This document shows, one piece after another, positions 45,216-56,325 of a DNA stretch of 64,000 bases. This stretch comes from Amia ocellicauda (Eukaryota; Chordata; Actinopteri; Amiiformes; Amiidae), in the NCBI RefSeq assembly GCF_036373705.1, contig NC_089864.1, positions 678,501 through 742,500 on the forward strand, in the 5' to 3' direction. The notes under the pieces were generated by a model. That model was not told the origin of the DNA. It did no database searches and saw nothing but the letters and a program-made list of their open reading frames with translations. The translations under genes were made by a program, and so were the position numbers. The stretch's first letter is position 1. Every line of letters begins with the position of its first letter.

Positions 45216-46440
45216 TACACTTACCTAAAGGATTATTAGGAACACCTGTTCAATTTCTCATTAATGCAATTATCTAATCAACCAATCACATGGCAGTTGC
45301 TTCAATGCATTTAGGGGTGTGGTCCTGGTCAAGACAATCTCCTGAACTCCAAACTGAATGTCTGAATGGGAAAGAAAGGTGATTTAAGCAATTTTGAGCG
45401 TGGCATGGTTGTTGGTGCCAGATGGGCCGCTCTGAGTATTTCACAATCTGCTCAGTTACTGGGATTTTCACGCACAACCTTTTCTAGGGTTTACAAAGAA
45501 TGGTGTGAAAATGGAAAAACATCCAGTATGCGGCAGTCCTGTGGGTGAAAATGCCTTGTTGATGCTAGAGGTCAGAGGAGAATGGGCCGACTGATTCAAG
45601 CTGATAGAAGAGCAACTTTGACTGAAATAACCACTCGTTACAACCGAGGTATGCAGCAAAGCATTTGTGAAGCCACAACACGTACAACCTTGAGGCGGAT
45701 GGGCTACAACAGCAGAAGACCCCACCGGGTACCACTCATCTCCACTACAAATAGGAAAAAGAGGCTACAATTTGCACAAGCTCACCAAAATTGGACAGTT
45801 GAAGACTGGAAAAATGTTGCCTGGTCTGATGAGTCTCGATTTCTGTTGAGACATTCAGATGGTAGAGTCAGAATTTGGCGTAAACAGAATGAGAACATGG
45901 ATCCATCATGCCTTGTTACCACTGTGCAGGCTGGTGGTGGTGCTGTAATGGTGTGGGGGATGTTTTCTTGGCACACTTTAGGCCCCTTAGTGCCAATTGG
46001 GCATCTTTTAAATGCCACGGCCTACCTGAGCATTGTTTCTGACCATGTCCATCCCTTTATGACCACCATGTACCCATCCTCTGATGGCTACTTCCAGCAG
46101 GATAATGCACCATGTCACAAAGGTCCAATCATTTCAAATTGGTTTCTTGAACATGACAATGAGTTCACTGTACTAAACTGGCCCCCACAGTCACCAGATC
46201 TCAACCCAATAGAGCATCTTTGGGATGTGGTGGAACGGGAGCTTCGTGCCCTGGATGTGCATCCCACAAATCTCCATCAACTGCAAGATGCTATCCTATC
46301 AATATGGGCCAACATTTCTAAAGAATGCTTTCAGCACCTTGTTGAATCAATGCCACGTAGAATTAAGGCAGTTCTGAAGGCGAAAGGGGGTCAAACACAG
46401 TATTAGTATGGTGTTCCTAATAATCCTTTAGGCGAGTGTA
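45216..46440 (+). mobile_element. Nearly intact Tc1/mariner transposon
   Basis: The 1225-bp element has roughly 30-bp terminal inverted repeats (left TACACTTACCTAAAGGATTA; the right end differs by two bases) and TA on both sides (45214-45215, 46441-46442). It contains a transposase frame complete except for one stop codon. Low divergence of the ends suggests recent activity. Confidence 0.95.
45366..46406 (+). pseudogene. Tc1 transposase with a single premature stop
   Basis: The frame runs from ATG at 45366 to TAG at 46404 without any shift, 346 codons, interrupted only by TGA at 45546-45548. Residues 1-60 are the N-terminal paired-type HTH (FERGMVVGARWAALSISQSA). The rest holds the second HTH (DRRATLTEITTRYN) and the DDE catalytic core: Asp in WSDESRF, Asp in QQDNAPCHKG and Glu in LNPIEHLWD, with DD34E-type spacing. 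The length matches active Tc1 transposases (about 340 residues). The TGA probably arose from CGA by a CpG transition. The downstream Met at 45582 would give 274 residues without the first DNA-binding domain. Confidence 0.92.
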
Positions 46441-46865
46441 TATCTGTGACACAACACCAATACAAACTGGAGCTGACACAAACCCAGCAGTTTAACAGCC
46501 TTTTGCATCACATAGGTCCTAACCCAGGGTGATATACCACGGGGCACAATGGGTTTGTGTACATTTTAACACAGTAGGGCTCTGAAATACCACATTAAAT
46601 GACATTAAGGATCCCACCACCATATCACTATCATCCTTGCAGTCAGCTGAAACAGCAAGACAAGATGGCCATAGTTTACATTAAATCTAATATGTCAAGA
46701 TGTTTTAGTACTCTTTAACAATATTTACCAAAGGTCTGGGAAAAATATATTTTGTTAGATAATCTGCAGCTGTCGAACAAGATATTCTGCTATGAATTAA
46801 AGACAAATTTGGAAACGCGAACACCCTGATATTCAGCAGCACAACCCACCCCACTAGCAGGACTA

Positions 46866-46954
<89 letters not shown>

Positions 46955-47260
46955 TTAGCAGAAACCTTTGTCCAGGGCAACTTACAAAATATAAGAGCAG
47001 TACAAAGTGCAATAATACAGTGCAGTTAAAGGCATAATGCATTTACAAATTCCAATTTACACAAGTGTATACGAAACATACAGTAAACAATATATGTCTT
47101 ACATCCTGGATTGTAAAAGATGAGTGCAAACAAGATGTTAAGTCACAGTCAAGGGCCAAGGGAAAGGGAGCATAACAATACGAGTACTAGTAACGCAAGG
47201 CAAGTAGTATGACAAAACGTATAAGTGCTATCTTACAGGAAAGTAAATGACTAAATTACA
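46866..47260. repeat. ATT and TATT microsatellites plus SINE-like module
   Basis: About 18 ATT units pass into TTTA units (46920-46957) and then AGCAGAAACCTTTGTCCAGG and GCAACTTACAAAATATAAGA. It is the third copy of the family seen at 4313 and 5985. 47260-49700 has no recognised gene or element apart from the X-like site at 48797. Confidence 0.7.
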
Positions 47261-48796
47261 AGTAGAGTCTGATTGTTTTCAAGCAGAGAGGCACAGACAC
47301 ACAGAAGCAGCGCTCACTGATAAAAGAGTCCAACAACACCCTGACAGCATCTAAGCAGCCTGTGCCAGTTTTGAATGAGTCCCTTCACTTTCACTCTGGA
47401 ATTGTTTTAGTTTCTGTTCTGTTATTTAATGGTGTAAAAACTTAAAGCAGTATAAAATCATAATTGTAACAAAGCCATGACTGGGAACGGCTCAAAAGGG
47501 GCCAGTCAACTCGTACATCTCTCACGGTATAATTCAATTCTCCTTTTGATTACAGCTGTTTACTATTAAATAAACCTGTCAAACATATTCCCAAATCTCT
47601 TTTATGAATGTAATTGTGGCATTAGGATGGCCAATACTTCCCTGGTTAAGCAACCAATAAATGTATAATTTAATGCTTATGCTCTTTGATTAACAGACCT
47701 TGACAGGCTTTTTTTGTGATGATTAAATTATAGTAATGCTTTTCAACATTTACTTTGATAAATTTGATAAAACTGTATCTGCTATTTATTCCAGTGACAG
47801 CAAAACTAACTAATAGGTTCAAGTAACTGGATTTAAGGTAAATCTGATTGTCTTAGACTTAGACTTACATCAACCCTCCAACTGTTTCTAGACATCTACA
47901 TACTCTAACAATCTAGAGAGGTGTAAATGCGACCAGGTGAAACCAATCAGCTATCAAACAACTGAACTCGTTAGTGACCAACCCCAAACCCAGACAGCAG
48001 TGCAGCACCTGTCCACATGAGGCAGGATCCCCTTCAGGTGTGAGAGTCTGCACACTACACTGCAGTCCCCTCCACACCCCGGTTAAGAGATGTCTCAGTC
48101 TTATTTACTCAGCTTCAATATTCACCTTTACATTAGAAATAGCATTATCATTCTGGAACTGACTGACGGTGAGACAGTAACTAGAGTATCCGAACTTCTG
48201 CACAAATCTTGAGAAAGTAATGGGTTTCCCCACACATGCACTGTGACATTAAACTCTCAGTAACACGCTTCATTGTTTCTGATCATGGTTCACATTCCCA
48301 GAGAGTTTTAAAACATGGAATCCAACACAACCGCTTTCAGTACATCACATCATTTCTGTACAGAAAACATCTAGTGTACCAGACAGAGAACAGAAAATAA
48401 TGAAACCAGAATACTAAATAACTTTGATGGAAGATTTACACAAGTAAAATGTGTTCTTATGTCTGTTGTCTGGAAAGTGTACAGTATTTAGCATTGCATT
48501 GTAACTGCTGAAACTTTACATTGCACTGACTCTTCAATAGTGGATGCTGCTCCTTTCAGACTAAATAAAAGCCGACAGCCTGAGGACTGTGAATGATGCA
48601 CACTGGGCATTTATTTTGGAAAGATAACTGATGTTCTCATTTGATCAACCCGAATCTTGTCCTACAGCAACACAAACCCCCTCCCCTCGATGTACAGCAC
48701 AGTCAGATGGTAATATAATGATGAAAATGCTCTTTACTCAAGCCCACAGTGTTGGTGTTTCTGAATAAAGAGCTCAGCGTCAGGAGGGTCCAGTGG

Positions 48797-48832
48797 TGCA
48801 GTGTCTCCGCGGCAGCATCACTGGTTACCAGG
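48797..48832 (-). promoter_or_regulatory. Second X-box-like module
   Basis: On the minus strand CCTGGTAACCAGTGATG (48832-48816) is a near-palindromic RFX-like site. It aligns without gaps to the module at 45067-45102 (shared GTGATGCTGC core). At 35 bases from the X start it has ACCACTGGAC, a weak match to the Y box. Confidence 0.28.
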
Positions 48833-49709
48833 CAGACAGAGTCTCTGGGCTGCAGTCTGTCTGTTCTCTGCAGTTTGGGACACTAAGGGACTTCCCAGTT
48901 TCTCTTGTTCCCTGATCACCACAAACACCGCAGCCCTGCCCTCTCCACGGAAAGTCCCAGAACACCAGCAGCCGCCTGACTGGTTTGCCTGTGTGTTATT
49001 AATGTGATCAGAGAAAGGAATCAGATCAAGAGATATATAAACATAATGGCAAGGCACAGACTAATGGAGCCAGTGTGTGTACATGTGTGCAGGCCTGGTG
49101 TGGATGTTCAGAAAGACAGACAAAAGGACACAAAACAAATATCTATGTCCAGTATTTCTGTAAGACTGATATTTGCAATGTAGAAGCAAGAAGACTCAAC
49201 AAAACACACACATTGGTGAATGTAATAATGATATTAATGTATTCCTTCCAAATCAAAATTAACCTATTTATAATGTTACAAATATTATATGAAACATTTA
49301 AATCTGTATATTGTAAATATTACACAGGCAATATCAAATATTGTTGCCTTAAATTAAACATTGGAATTATCATTGTTCCAGCTAAAGCTCAGAGATGAAT
49401 AATAATAAAAACATAACAGCAGTAAATCATGTCCACCCATTTCCAAGAAGTCACACACATACACAAGTGATGAGTTTAGCTTTGTCAAATAACAAGATGT
49501 AAGTGTCCTGACATCACCAGCTGCTAGACAGAGCCGTCTGATCCGAGGACATCACACTACTGTACAGTCCCATGAGTGAGAGAAGCTCGTTATCGCCCCC
49601 TAAGGACACCTTCTAGTAACTGGGACTGGGAGGCCAATACACACACAATCAAGAAGCCGATGTTCATTGAGCTGAATACCAAACACTATGGAGGGCGATC
49701 AGTGCCAAA

Positions 49710-49816
49710 ATTAAGATGAACGTGATTATGAACATGAAGATGATTATGAACATGAACATGAAGATGATTATGAAGACGAACATCAAGATGATTATGAAGA
49801 TGAAGAGGATTATGAG
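49710..49816. repeat. GATGATTATGAAGATGAACAT minisatellite
   Basis: Irregular tandem GAAGATGATTATGA and GAACATGAA units. Minus-strand Ile/Phe/Met-rich open frame 49664-49966 is an artefact of this tract. Confidence 0.8.
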
Positions 49817-49847
49817 CTCTGGATAGGACAATACGCGCACTGGTCCC

Positions 49848-49990
49848 GCCCACCAGCTCTGATTGACAGAGTTCAATGTTTTGTCACATCGAAATAAAAA
49901 AGAAACATAAGAGACGCTACGAAATGTAGAAGCGCATTGAGACAAATGGGCAATAAATATATACATGTTGAATCGAATGCATGAATGCTA
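49848..49990. repeat. Interspersed repeat, copy 2
   Basis: Shares CCCACCAGCTCTGATTGACA, TTTTGTCACAT and GAAATGTAGAAGCGCA with 735-905. It runs from the GATGAA minisatellite toward the hAT remnant. Confidence 0.5.
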
Positions 49991-50031
49991 GGAGGAAAGC
50001 AATTTAAATAGATTTATACCTGATTTTGCAC

Positions 50032-50774
50032 CTAATGTGCGACTCCAATCCTGCCTCGCACAGCCACTTCCATATTATGTGCATTATCAGTCACTATTGC
50101 GATGCCATGGTTTGGCTTTTTAAGCTCCCAATCAGTGACAGCTGCTTGTAAAACATCGGCTATGTTTGCCCCTGTGTGGGACTCAAACAGTGGGCGAAAA
50201 GTCTGCAGTACAACATCTACCATTTCCCAGTCACTGTTAATTGTGTGGGCTGTAATTGTGATGTAGCTCTGCATACCCCTAAAAGTCCAACCTTTGGGTG
50301 TTATGGCGATGCTTTCTGCCTCTTTCAGGGTCTGTACAACCTTGGCCTTGGACTCTTTGTAGAGGTTCGGGACCACCGTGCGAGTAAAATGTGCGTGTGA
50401 CGGGATGGTGTTCTTCGGCTCCAATGTGTGGAGGAGTGGCCGAAATCCCAGATTTTCCACCACAGAAAATGGCCTCATATCAGCTGCAATGAAAACGCTG
50501 ATGTCTCTCATTATTGCTGTGGCTCTAGCACTAGACAGTGGGATGCAAAGGCATTTGTCAGCGTTGTCTGGCCTTTCAGTGTTTTCTTCACAGGTGCGGT
50601 TGATTTTAGTTGAGAGCTGTGGTGGTTCTGTAGGTGTGTTTGCATAGTGCTCGTGTTAGCCGTGGTGTACGGCACTATTTTCTTACAGAGCTTACATATT
50701 GTTTGTGTCTTGTCTGTCACACTGTCACCGTTTATTGTTTCCACCGGGTACCCAAAATGCTGCCACACAAACAA
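50032..50774 (-). pseudogene. hAT transposase fragment with BED zinc finger
   Basis: On the minus strand 50511-50774 encodes VWQHFGYPVE, CKLCKK and THLQNHH, a BED-type finger. 50032-50510 continues in another frame with VVENLGFRPLLHTLEPK, IAITPKGWTFRGMQSYITIT and GIAIVTDNAHNM, typical of the core of ZBED/hAT transposases. The frames change at about 50510, and the insertion domain and C-terminal dimerisation region are missing. 50880-52000 shows no further recognised feature. Confidence 0.8.
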
Positions 50775-52003
50775 TTTAAAAGTGGCGGGGGCATCTTCTA
50801 TGTTAATTTCACCCTCACACTCTGTCCTGTTGATATCACGAGACAGGTTTTCACCTCAACGAGAAATATCGTCATGTTTTAATATTGTGAGATCTCATCA
50901 CACACCTAATTACTATTATTGCAAACTTCTTTAAAATATGTGGATGGATATCGTAATATTATTATAAGTAGTAGTTGAAATATTAATAGTATTGCAATAG
51001 CTGTGCAATGTTGATTTTCTTCCCCTGAACACCTGTTAGCAGTAATCTTTGAGCAGTCCTTTAATGAACTTTAGTTTGGCTTTTATTACCAGAACCTACC
51101 TCAGAGAACCCAACAGAAAGCTTAATAACAGGATACACATCCCAATGGTTATACTGTGCTGGACATAAAACTGCCAATGACTGCAAAGAGTTCCCATTGG
51201 CAGCACAGAGGTGTTCTCTCAATGCTCCACTGCAGCCCTTCACCTCTGGGTGACTGGTGATGCTGGGTGTTGTGTGGCTGTGATTGGCTGTAAACCCTGT
51301 CCAGTGATTGGTGGATTGCCACAGAGGGAATGTTTCCCCTTCTCCACAGCAGGGATTTCCAGGGAACTGCCAAACTGTGACCCTGCCTGTCAGCCTGTTT
51401 CTGCAGTCTGGGCTCAGTCTGTGTTTGCGGCTCAGTCTGTGAGCTGAGACTCTGTGTCGGGGGGGTGATGCTGACAGACTGGGGATTTTCCTCAGTCTGT
51501 GCTTAACTAGTCTGTGTAATTTACCAACTGTATACAACTGTTATAAAACACTTTACCCACATAGCAAGTCAGTACAGTCTTCCTTTAGTACTTCAGTAAT
51601 ACCATGGGAATAATGCTGCAAGACTATCCAGAGTATTCTAATAACCAACTGATAAAACGAGTGGAAGCAATATTTTCAAAGTGGAAGGTGAGCAAAAGTA
51701 AACAAGAGAGCGAAGGCAAACAAGCAAACAGTTCATCTGTATGAAACAAACCTAAAAACAAAAGCTTGATAGTCTGATTTACTTCAAAAGACATTAAACA
51801 AAACAGTATCTTGCACTGACTGACTGCTAGTTCAATGATAAGGCATTTAAAACAGGAACAGCCACACATCTTCAGCAGCGGAAGTGATTCGGAGGCCTCA
51901 TTTGTGATTTACTTCAGTAATTTCAGTGAAGTGATTTACTTCAGTTTTGGTCAATTACTGTTGCATCAGTTTTAACTAACGATATATATTTGAAATGTTA
52001 TAC

Positions 52004-52161
52004 TACAGAAGCGTATTGCTGCCAGCTGAAGAAAAATAAACTGATTATTTTTTGTGGCCAAAATGCTGCCATGAAAGAAGCAGAGAAATAAAATCCTTCC
52101 TTGCAGCATTGTGGCACAAGAAAAAACGTTTTTCTTCAGGTGGCAGCAATACGCTTCCATA
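52004..52161. mobile_element. Foldback (hairpin) element, 158 bp
   Basis: The two halves are imperfect complements over about 60 bases per arm (AGCGTATTGCTGCCA at the left, TGGCAGCAATACGCT at the right). It is bracketed by TTATAC at 51998-52003 and 52162-52167, a likely 6-bp target duplication. It has no coding capacity. Confidence 0.8.
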
Positions 52162-52735
52162 TTATACAGACATTTTACTTTACATGCAAAGTTGCAGCAC
52201 TACATGGTACACACACACTTAATCACACACATACACAGTCAAACATACACATACAGATACCAAGTGATGGAATGACAGTGCTGTCCACCATCAGTCACAC
52301 TGATCCAGTACTAATACAGGAATATTGATCACTCCCAGCTCTGACTGCCACATAGTGCTCCACTGCTCCACTGTCAGTCTAACAAGAGAGACACCGTCCA
52401 AAATCAAAACCTTTCACAATCTGGTCATCCTTGAATTGTGTTTTACTGCTCCAGCAGGTGGTACTGACTGTAAACCGCTGAGAGGTAACCTGAGGGCTGC
52501 CCGCTGCTCACCTGTCCGTACACCTGCTGAAGCTCAATTCCAGCCATTCAGCTCAAAGACACAGAACAGTGTCTGTGAAACAAGCGCTGCAGCATCACCT
52601 CATATCTGACCAGATCAGCTCGTCTTAAAGATACAACATCACAGCTTTCGTCAGCTTGGTATAATGTGTATCTCATTGCAAAATGCTGGCCAGGACAGTA
52701 ATCTATACAAAAATGTACATTTAAGCAAAATGTAT

Positions 52736-53316
52736 TGTAGTGATCCTGGAACTGTATGGACTGGTGTATTGCTGCCCCTGGAGGGACTGTACATAATTGG
52801 CATTGTTGTGATGTGAGCCGACCGCGCTATTAAAAAGGGGGGGAGGAGCTGTTAAACTGTCTGCAGGGTGGATCCGAGGGGCTCCCTGTTCCAGAACCCA
52901 GGGATCTTGGCTCGTTTTGGGGGGTCAGGGGTGAGGCCAAGGAGACACATTGATTTGAGGGAGGGAATCACGTGGGAGGGGTTATAAATAGAGATTAAAG
53001 GTGAGTGGTGGGGTTGGTGAAGAAAATGCTGTACAGAGAGGGTGCTGTTCGAGCAGAAACTGTACAAATAATTTATGTTAGCAAACAGAGGAAGTTGGCT
53101 GGTATCTGATACAAAGAGAAATGTGAACATGCAGTTCTAGGGGGTTTATTGTTTTGCCGTGGGCTTTGCTGACAAAGTCCGTGCTGTATCCGTGTGCCAG
53201 AGAAATTAAAATAAATCCAACCTCTTATCTGCAAGATCACTTTGTCACTTACGTTATTTTTGTTATTGGAATTAAATTATGGGAAGGTAATTAGTTAGCA
53301 CACCCCAAACACTACA
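52736..53316 (+). mobile_element. Solo LTR-like element
   Basis: The ends are TGTAGTG and CACTACA. Inside lie a TATTAAAAAG box (52829) and AATAAA (about 53211), in LTR order. Flanks show no clear duplication. The start GTAGTGATCCTGG also occurs at 16289, suggesting a related LTR broken there by the hAT-like insertion. Confidence 0.55.
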
Positions 53317-53447
53317 ATATGAAGCTTTATTTGAAATGAAGCAGATTGCAATGATGTTCATATGAAGTAAACAAAACACAAATGCAGACTCGTGGTATTT
53401 GATCCAGCATTAAGAAGCGCATGTCTGCACAGCGCAAGGCTCCACCG

Positions 53448-55033
53448 TCCTGTCACACACTGAAATACACTGAGGTGTGTCCTGTCACACACACTGAAAT
53501 ACACTGAGGGGTGTCCTGTCACACACACTGAAATACACTGAGGTGTGTCCTGTCACACACACTGAAATACACTGAGGTGTGTCCTGTCACACACACTGAA
53601 ATACACTGAGGGGTGTCCTGTCACACACTGAAATACACTGAGGGGTGTCCTGTCACACACTGAAATACACTGAGGGGTGTCCTGTCACACACACTGAAAT
53701 ACACTGAGGGGTGTCCTGTCACACACACTGAAATACACTGAGGGGTGTCCTGTCACACACTGAAATACACTGAGGGGTGTCCTGTCACACACACTGAAAT
53801 ACACTGAGGTGTGTCCTGTCACACACTGAAATACACTGAGGGGTGTCCTGTCACACACACTGAAATACACTGAGGGGTGTCCTATCACACACACTGAAAT
53901 ACACTGAGGGGTGTCCTGTCACACACTGAAATACACTGAGGGGTGTCCTGTCACACAGTGAAATACACTGAGGGGTGTCCTGTCACACACTGAAATACAC
54001 TGAGGGGTGTCCTGTCACACACACTGAAATACACTGAGGTGTGTCCTGTCACACACTGAAATACACTGAGGGGTGTCCTGTCACACACTGAAATACACTG
54101 AGGGGTGTCCTGTCACACACACTGAAGTACACTGAGGGGTGTCCTGTCACACACTGAAATACACTGAGGGGTGTCCTGTCACACACACTGAAATACACTG
54201 AGGGGTGTCCTGTCACACACACTGAAATACACTGAGGGGTGTCCTGTCACACACTGAAATACACTGAGGGGTGTCCTGTCACACACACTGAAATACACTG
54301 AGGTGTGTCCTGTCACACACTGAAATACACTGAGGGGTGTCCTGTCACACACACTGAAATACACTGAGGGGTGTCCTATCACACACACTGAAATACACTG
54401 AGGGGTGTCCTGTCACACACTGAAATACACTGAGGGGTGTCCTGTCACACAGTGAAATACACTGAGGGGTGTCCTGTCACACACTGAAATACACTGAGGG
54501 GTGTCCTGTCACACACACTGAAATACACTGAGGTGTGTCCTGTCACACACTGAAATACACTGAGGGGTGTCCTGTCACACACTGAAATACACTGAGGGGT
54601 GTCCTGTCACACACACTGAAATACACTGAGGGGTGTCCTGTCACACACTGAAATACACTGAGGGGTGTCCTGTCACACACACTGAAATACACTGAGGTGT
54701 GTCCTGTCACACACTGAAATACACTGAGGGGTGTCCTGTCACACAGTGAAATACACTGAGGGGTGTCCTATCACACACACTGAAATACACTGAGGGGTGT
54801 CCTGTCACACACTGAAATACACTGAGGGGTGTCCTGTCACACACTGAAATACACTGAGGGGTGTCCTGTCACACACACTGAAATACACTGAGGGGTGTCC
54901 TATCACACACACTGAAATACACTGAGGGGTGTCCTGTCACACACTGAAATACACTGAGGGGTGTCCTGTCACACACACTGAAATACACTGAGGGGTGTCC
55001 TATCACACACACTGAAATACACTGAGGGGTGTC
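53448..55033. repeat. 32/34-bp minisatellite with higher-order structure
   Basis: About 48 tandem units alternate between 32 and 34 bases (one CA more or less), with core ACTGAAATACACTGAGG and GTGTCCTGTCACAC. A block from 53685 is repeated almost perfectly 494 bases later (from 54179), including rare variants such as CCTATCAC and CACAGTG. Minus-strand open frames with a 22-residue period follow from the 66-base dimer. Confidence 0.97.
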
Positions 55034-55990
55034 CTGCTCCCAGACACACAGTGACACAGGCCAGTGAGGGGGAAATCCTGCTCTCTCAGTCACAAGCAGC
55101 TGCAGGGCTGATGTTGGGCTCTGCAGGCGAGCGGGGGGCTGGCAGGGAGAGCCCCTCACAGGCAGTGTTCAGCTCCACCTGATAAGGAAGCAACTGTCAT
55201 ATTTCCTTGACATCCAGAGTCATGTTGTCAATGCTGTGTTTAAAGTTTAGTTACATTATAATAAAGAGATAAAGGTGCTACGAGGGACACTGTAGGCCGC
55301 ACCGTCAGACCCTGTGAGTGAACATGAACTGAACACGTCTGGGCTTTCAGTTGCCCATCTCAATCAGCCGAGTCAGAGCATTAAAGTAATTAAATATAAA
55401 CTTTTTTGCTCAGTTAACATCCTGAGTCCGGCCTCTCACAGGATATCAGGGTTTTATATAAAACACAAATCTGCAATATGGGTTCCTGACTGAAACATTA
55501 AAGGTCAGATTTGTAACTGAAACAGACGAGAATGCTCTCGAAAGCACAAATTAAGGGTTTGGGAAACATTTTAAACATGTTAAACCTTTAATAATCCGAA
55601 ATACTGTGAGGCCCCTGTCTGACACACTGTGAGGCCCCTGTCAGCAACAGTCTCTCCCACACACTCACCAAAGCAGTTTTATAGCATTAGGCTAATAATC
55701 CAAAACAGGGTCAACAAACACAAAGTGACACAGTCAGTACAGCCTCATTACCCAGCAGCCCCTTCTCCCTGCAGTACCAGTGGCACCCCCAGCTGTATCC
55801 CAAGAATGCACTGTGCATACCATAGCAACATCAGAATTTTATATAAACTGTCTGTAATTGCAATAAATGAATAAAGTATTTCCACGTTATGAGAACAATC
55901 AAATGCACTTTTGCTTTTACTGCACTAACACTAGTTATCATGTGATCTGACATGTGGGCAGGTTTTTTATTTTTTATAAACACATTTTGG
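55034..55990. other. Unannotated intergenic sequence
   Basis: I see no gene, element end or tandem repeat here. The sequence just right of the minisatellite is GC-richer (55040-55170) and then becomes AT-rich. Confidence 0.5.
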
Positions 55991-56325
55991 AGCAGGATTT
56001 GTGGATTAACTCTTTTAATCCTTTTCCTGCCACAATCACAGTGTTCTTGTCAGTGATAAAATGCACTAGCCTAATAGCCTAAAAGAAACATGTCAATGAA
56101 AAGAAAGCAAATGATTAAAGCTGAATTTTTCAGTTAAACAAATGTAAGGATCAAATAATAATACCAGGGCTGGGGCTGATGTAACCAAACAATCCTCCAT
56201 TGGGAGTAATTTAGCCCTAATGGGAAATGTAACGCTAATCATGCAGCTAGCCTTACAGTGAGCACTGAGCTGACCACCACGATGTCTCAACATGAGTTTG
56301 CCCAACAGGAGCCCCACAGGAGGAC
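55991..56325 (-). repeat. Inverted copy of the segment upstream of the beta gene
   Basis: It matches 36762-37096 on the opposite strand over its whole length with many substitutions and small indels. No X-Y module or exon 1 follows it on the minus strand. 56330-58460 beyond it shows no recognised gene; the long antisense open frame at 57257-57868 has low-complexity composition. Confidence 0.65.

Noticed and set aside
51270..51330. Two GTGATTGG motifs near 51278 and 51305 as Y boxes
   Set aside because: No X box at the required spacing on either side; CCAAT motifs alone are too frequent.
53448..55033. Regular repeats that might suggest a CRISPR array or a repeat protein
   Set aside because: There are no unique spacers between units, the host is a vertebrate, and the 22-residue coding period only reflects the 66-base dimer.
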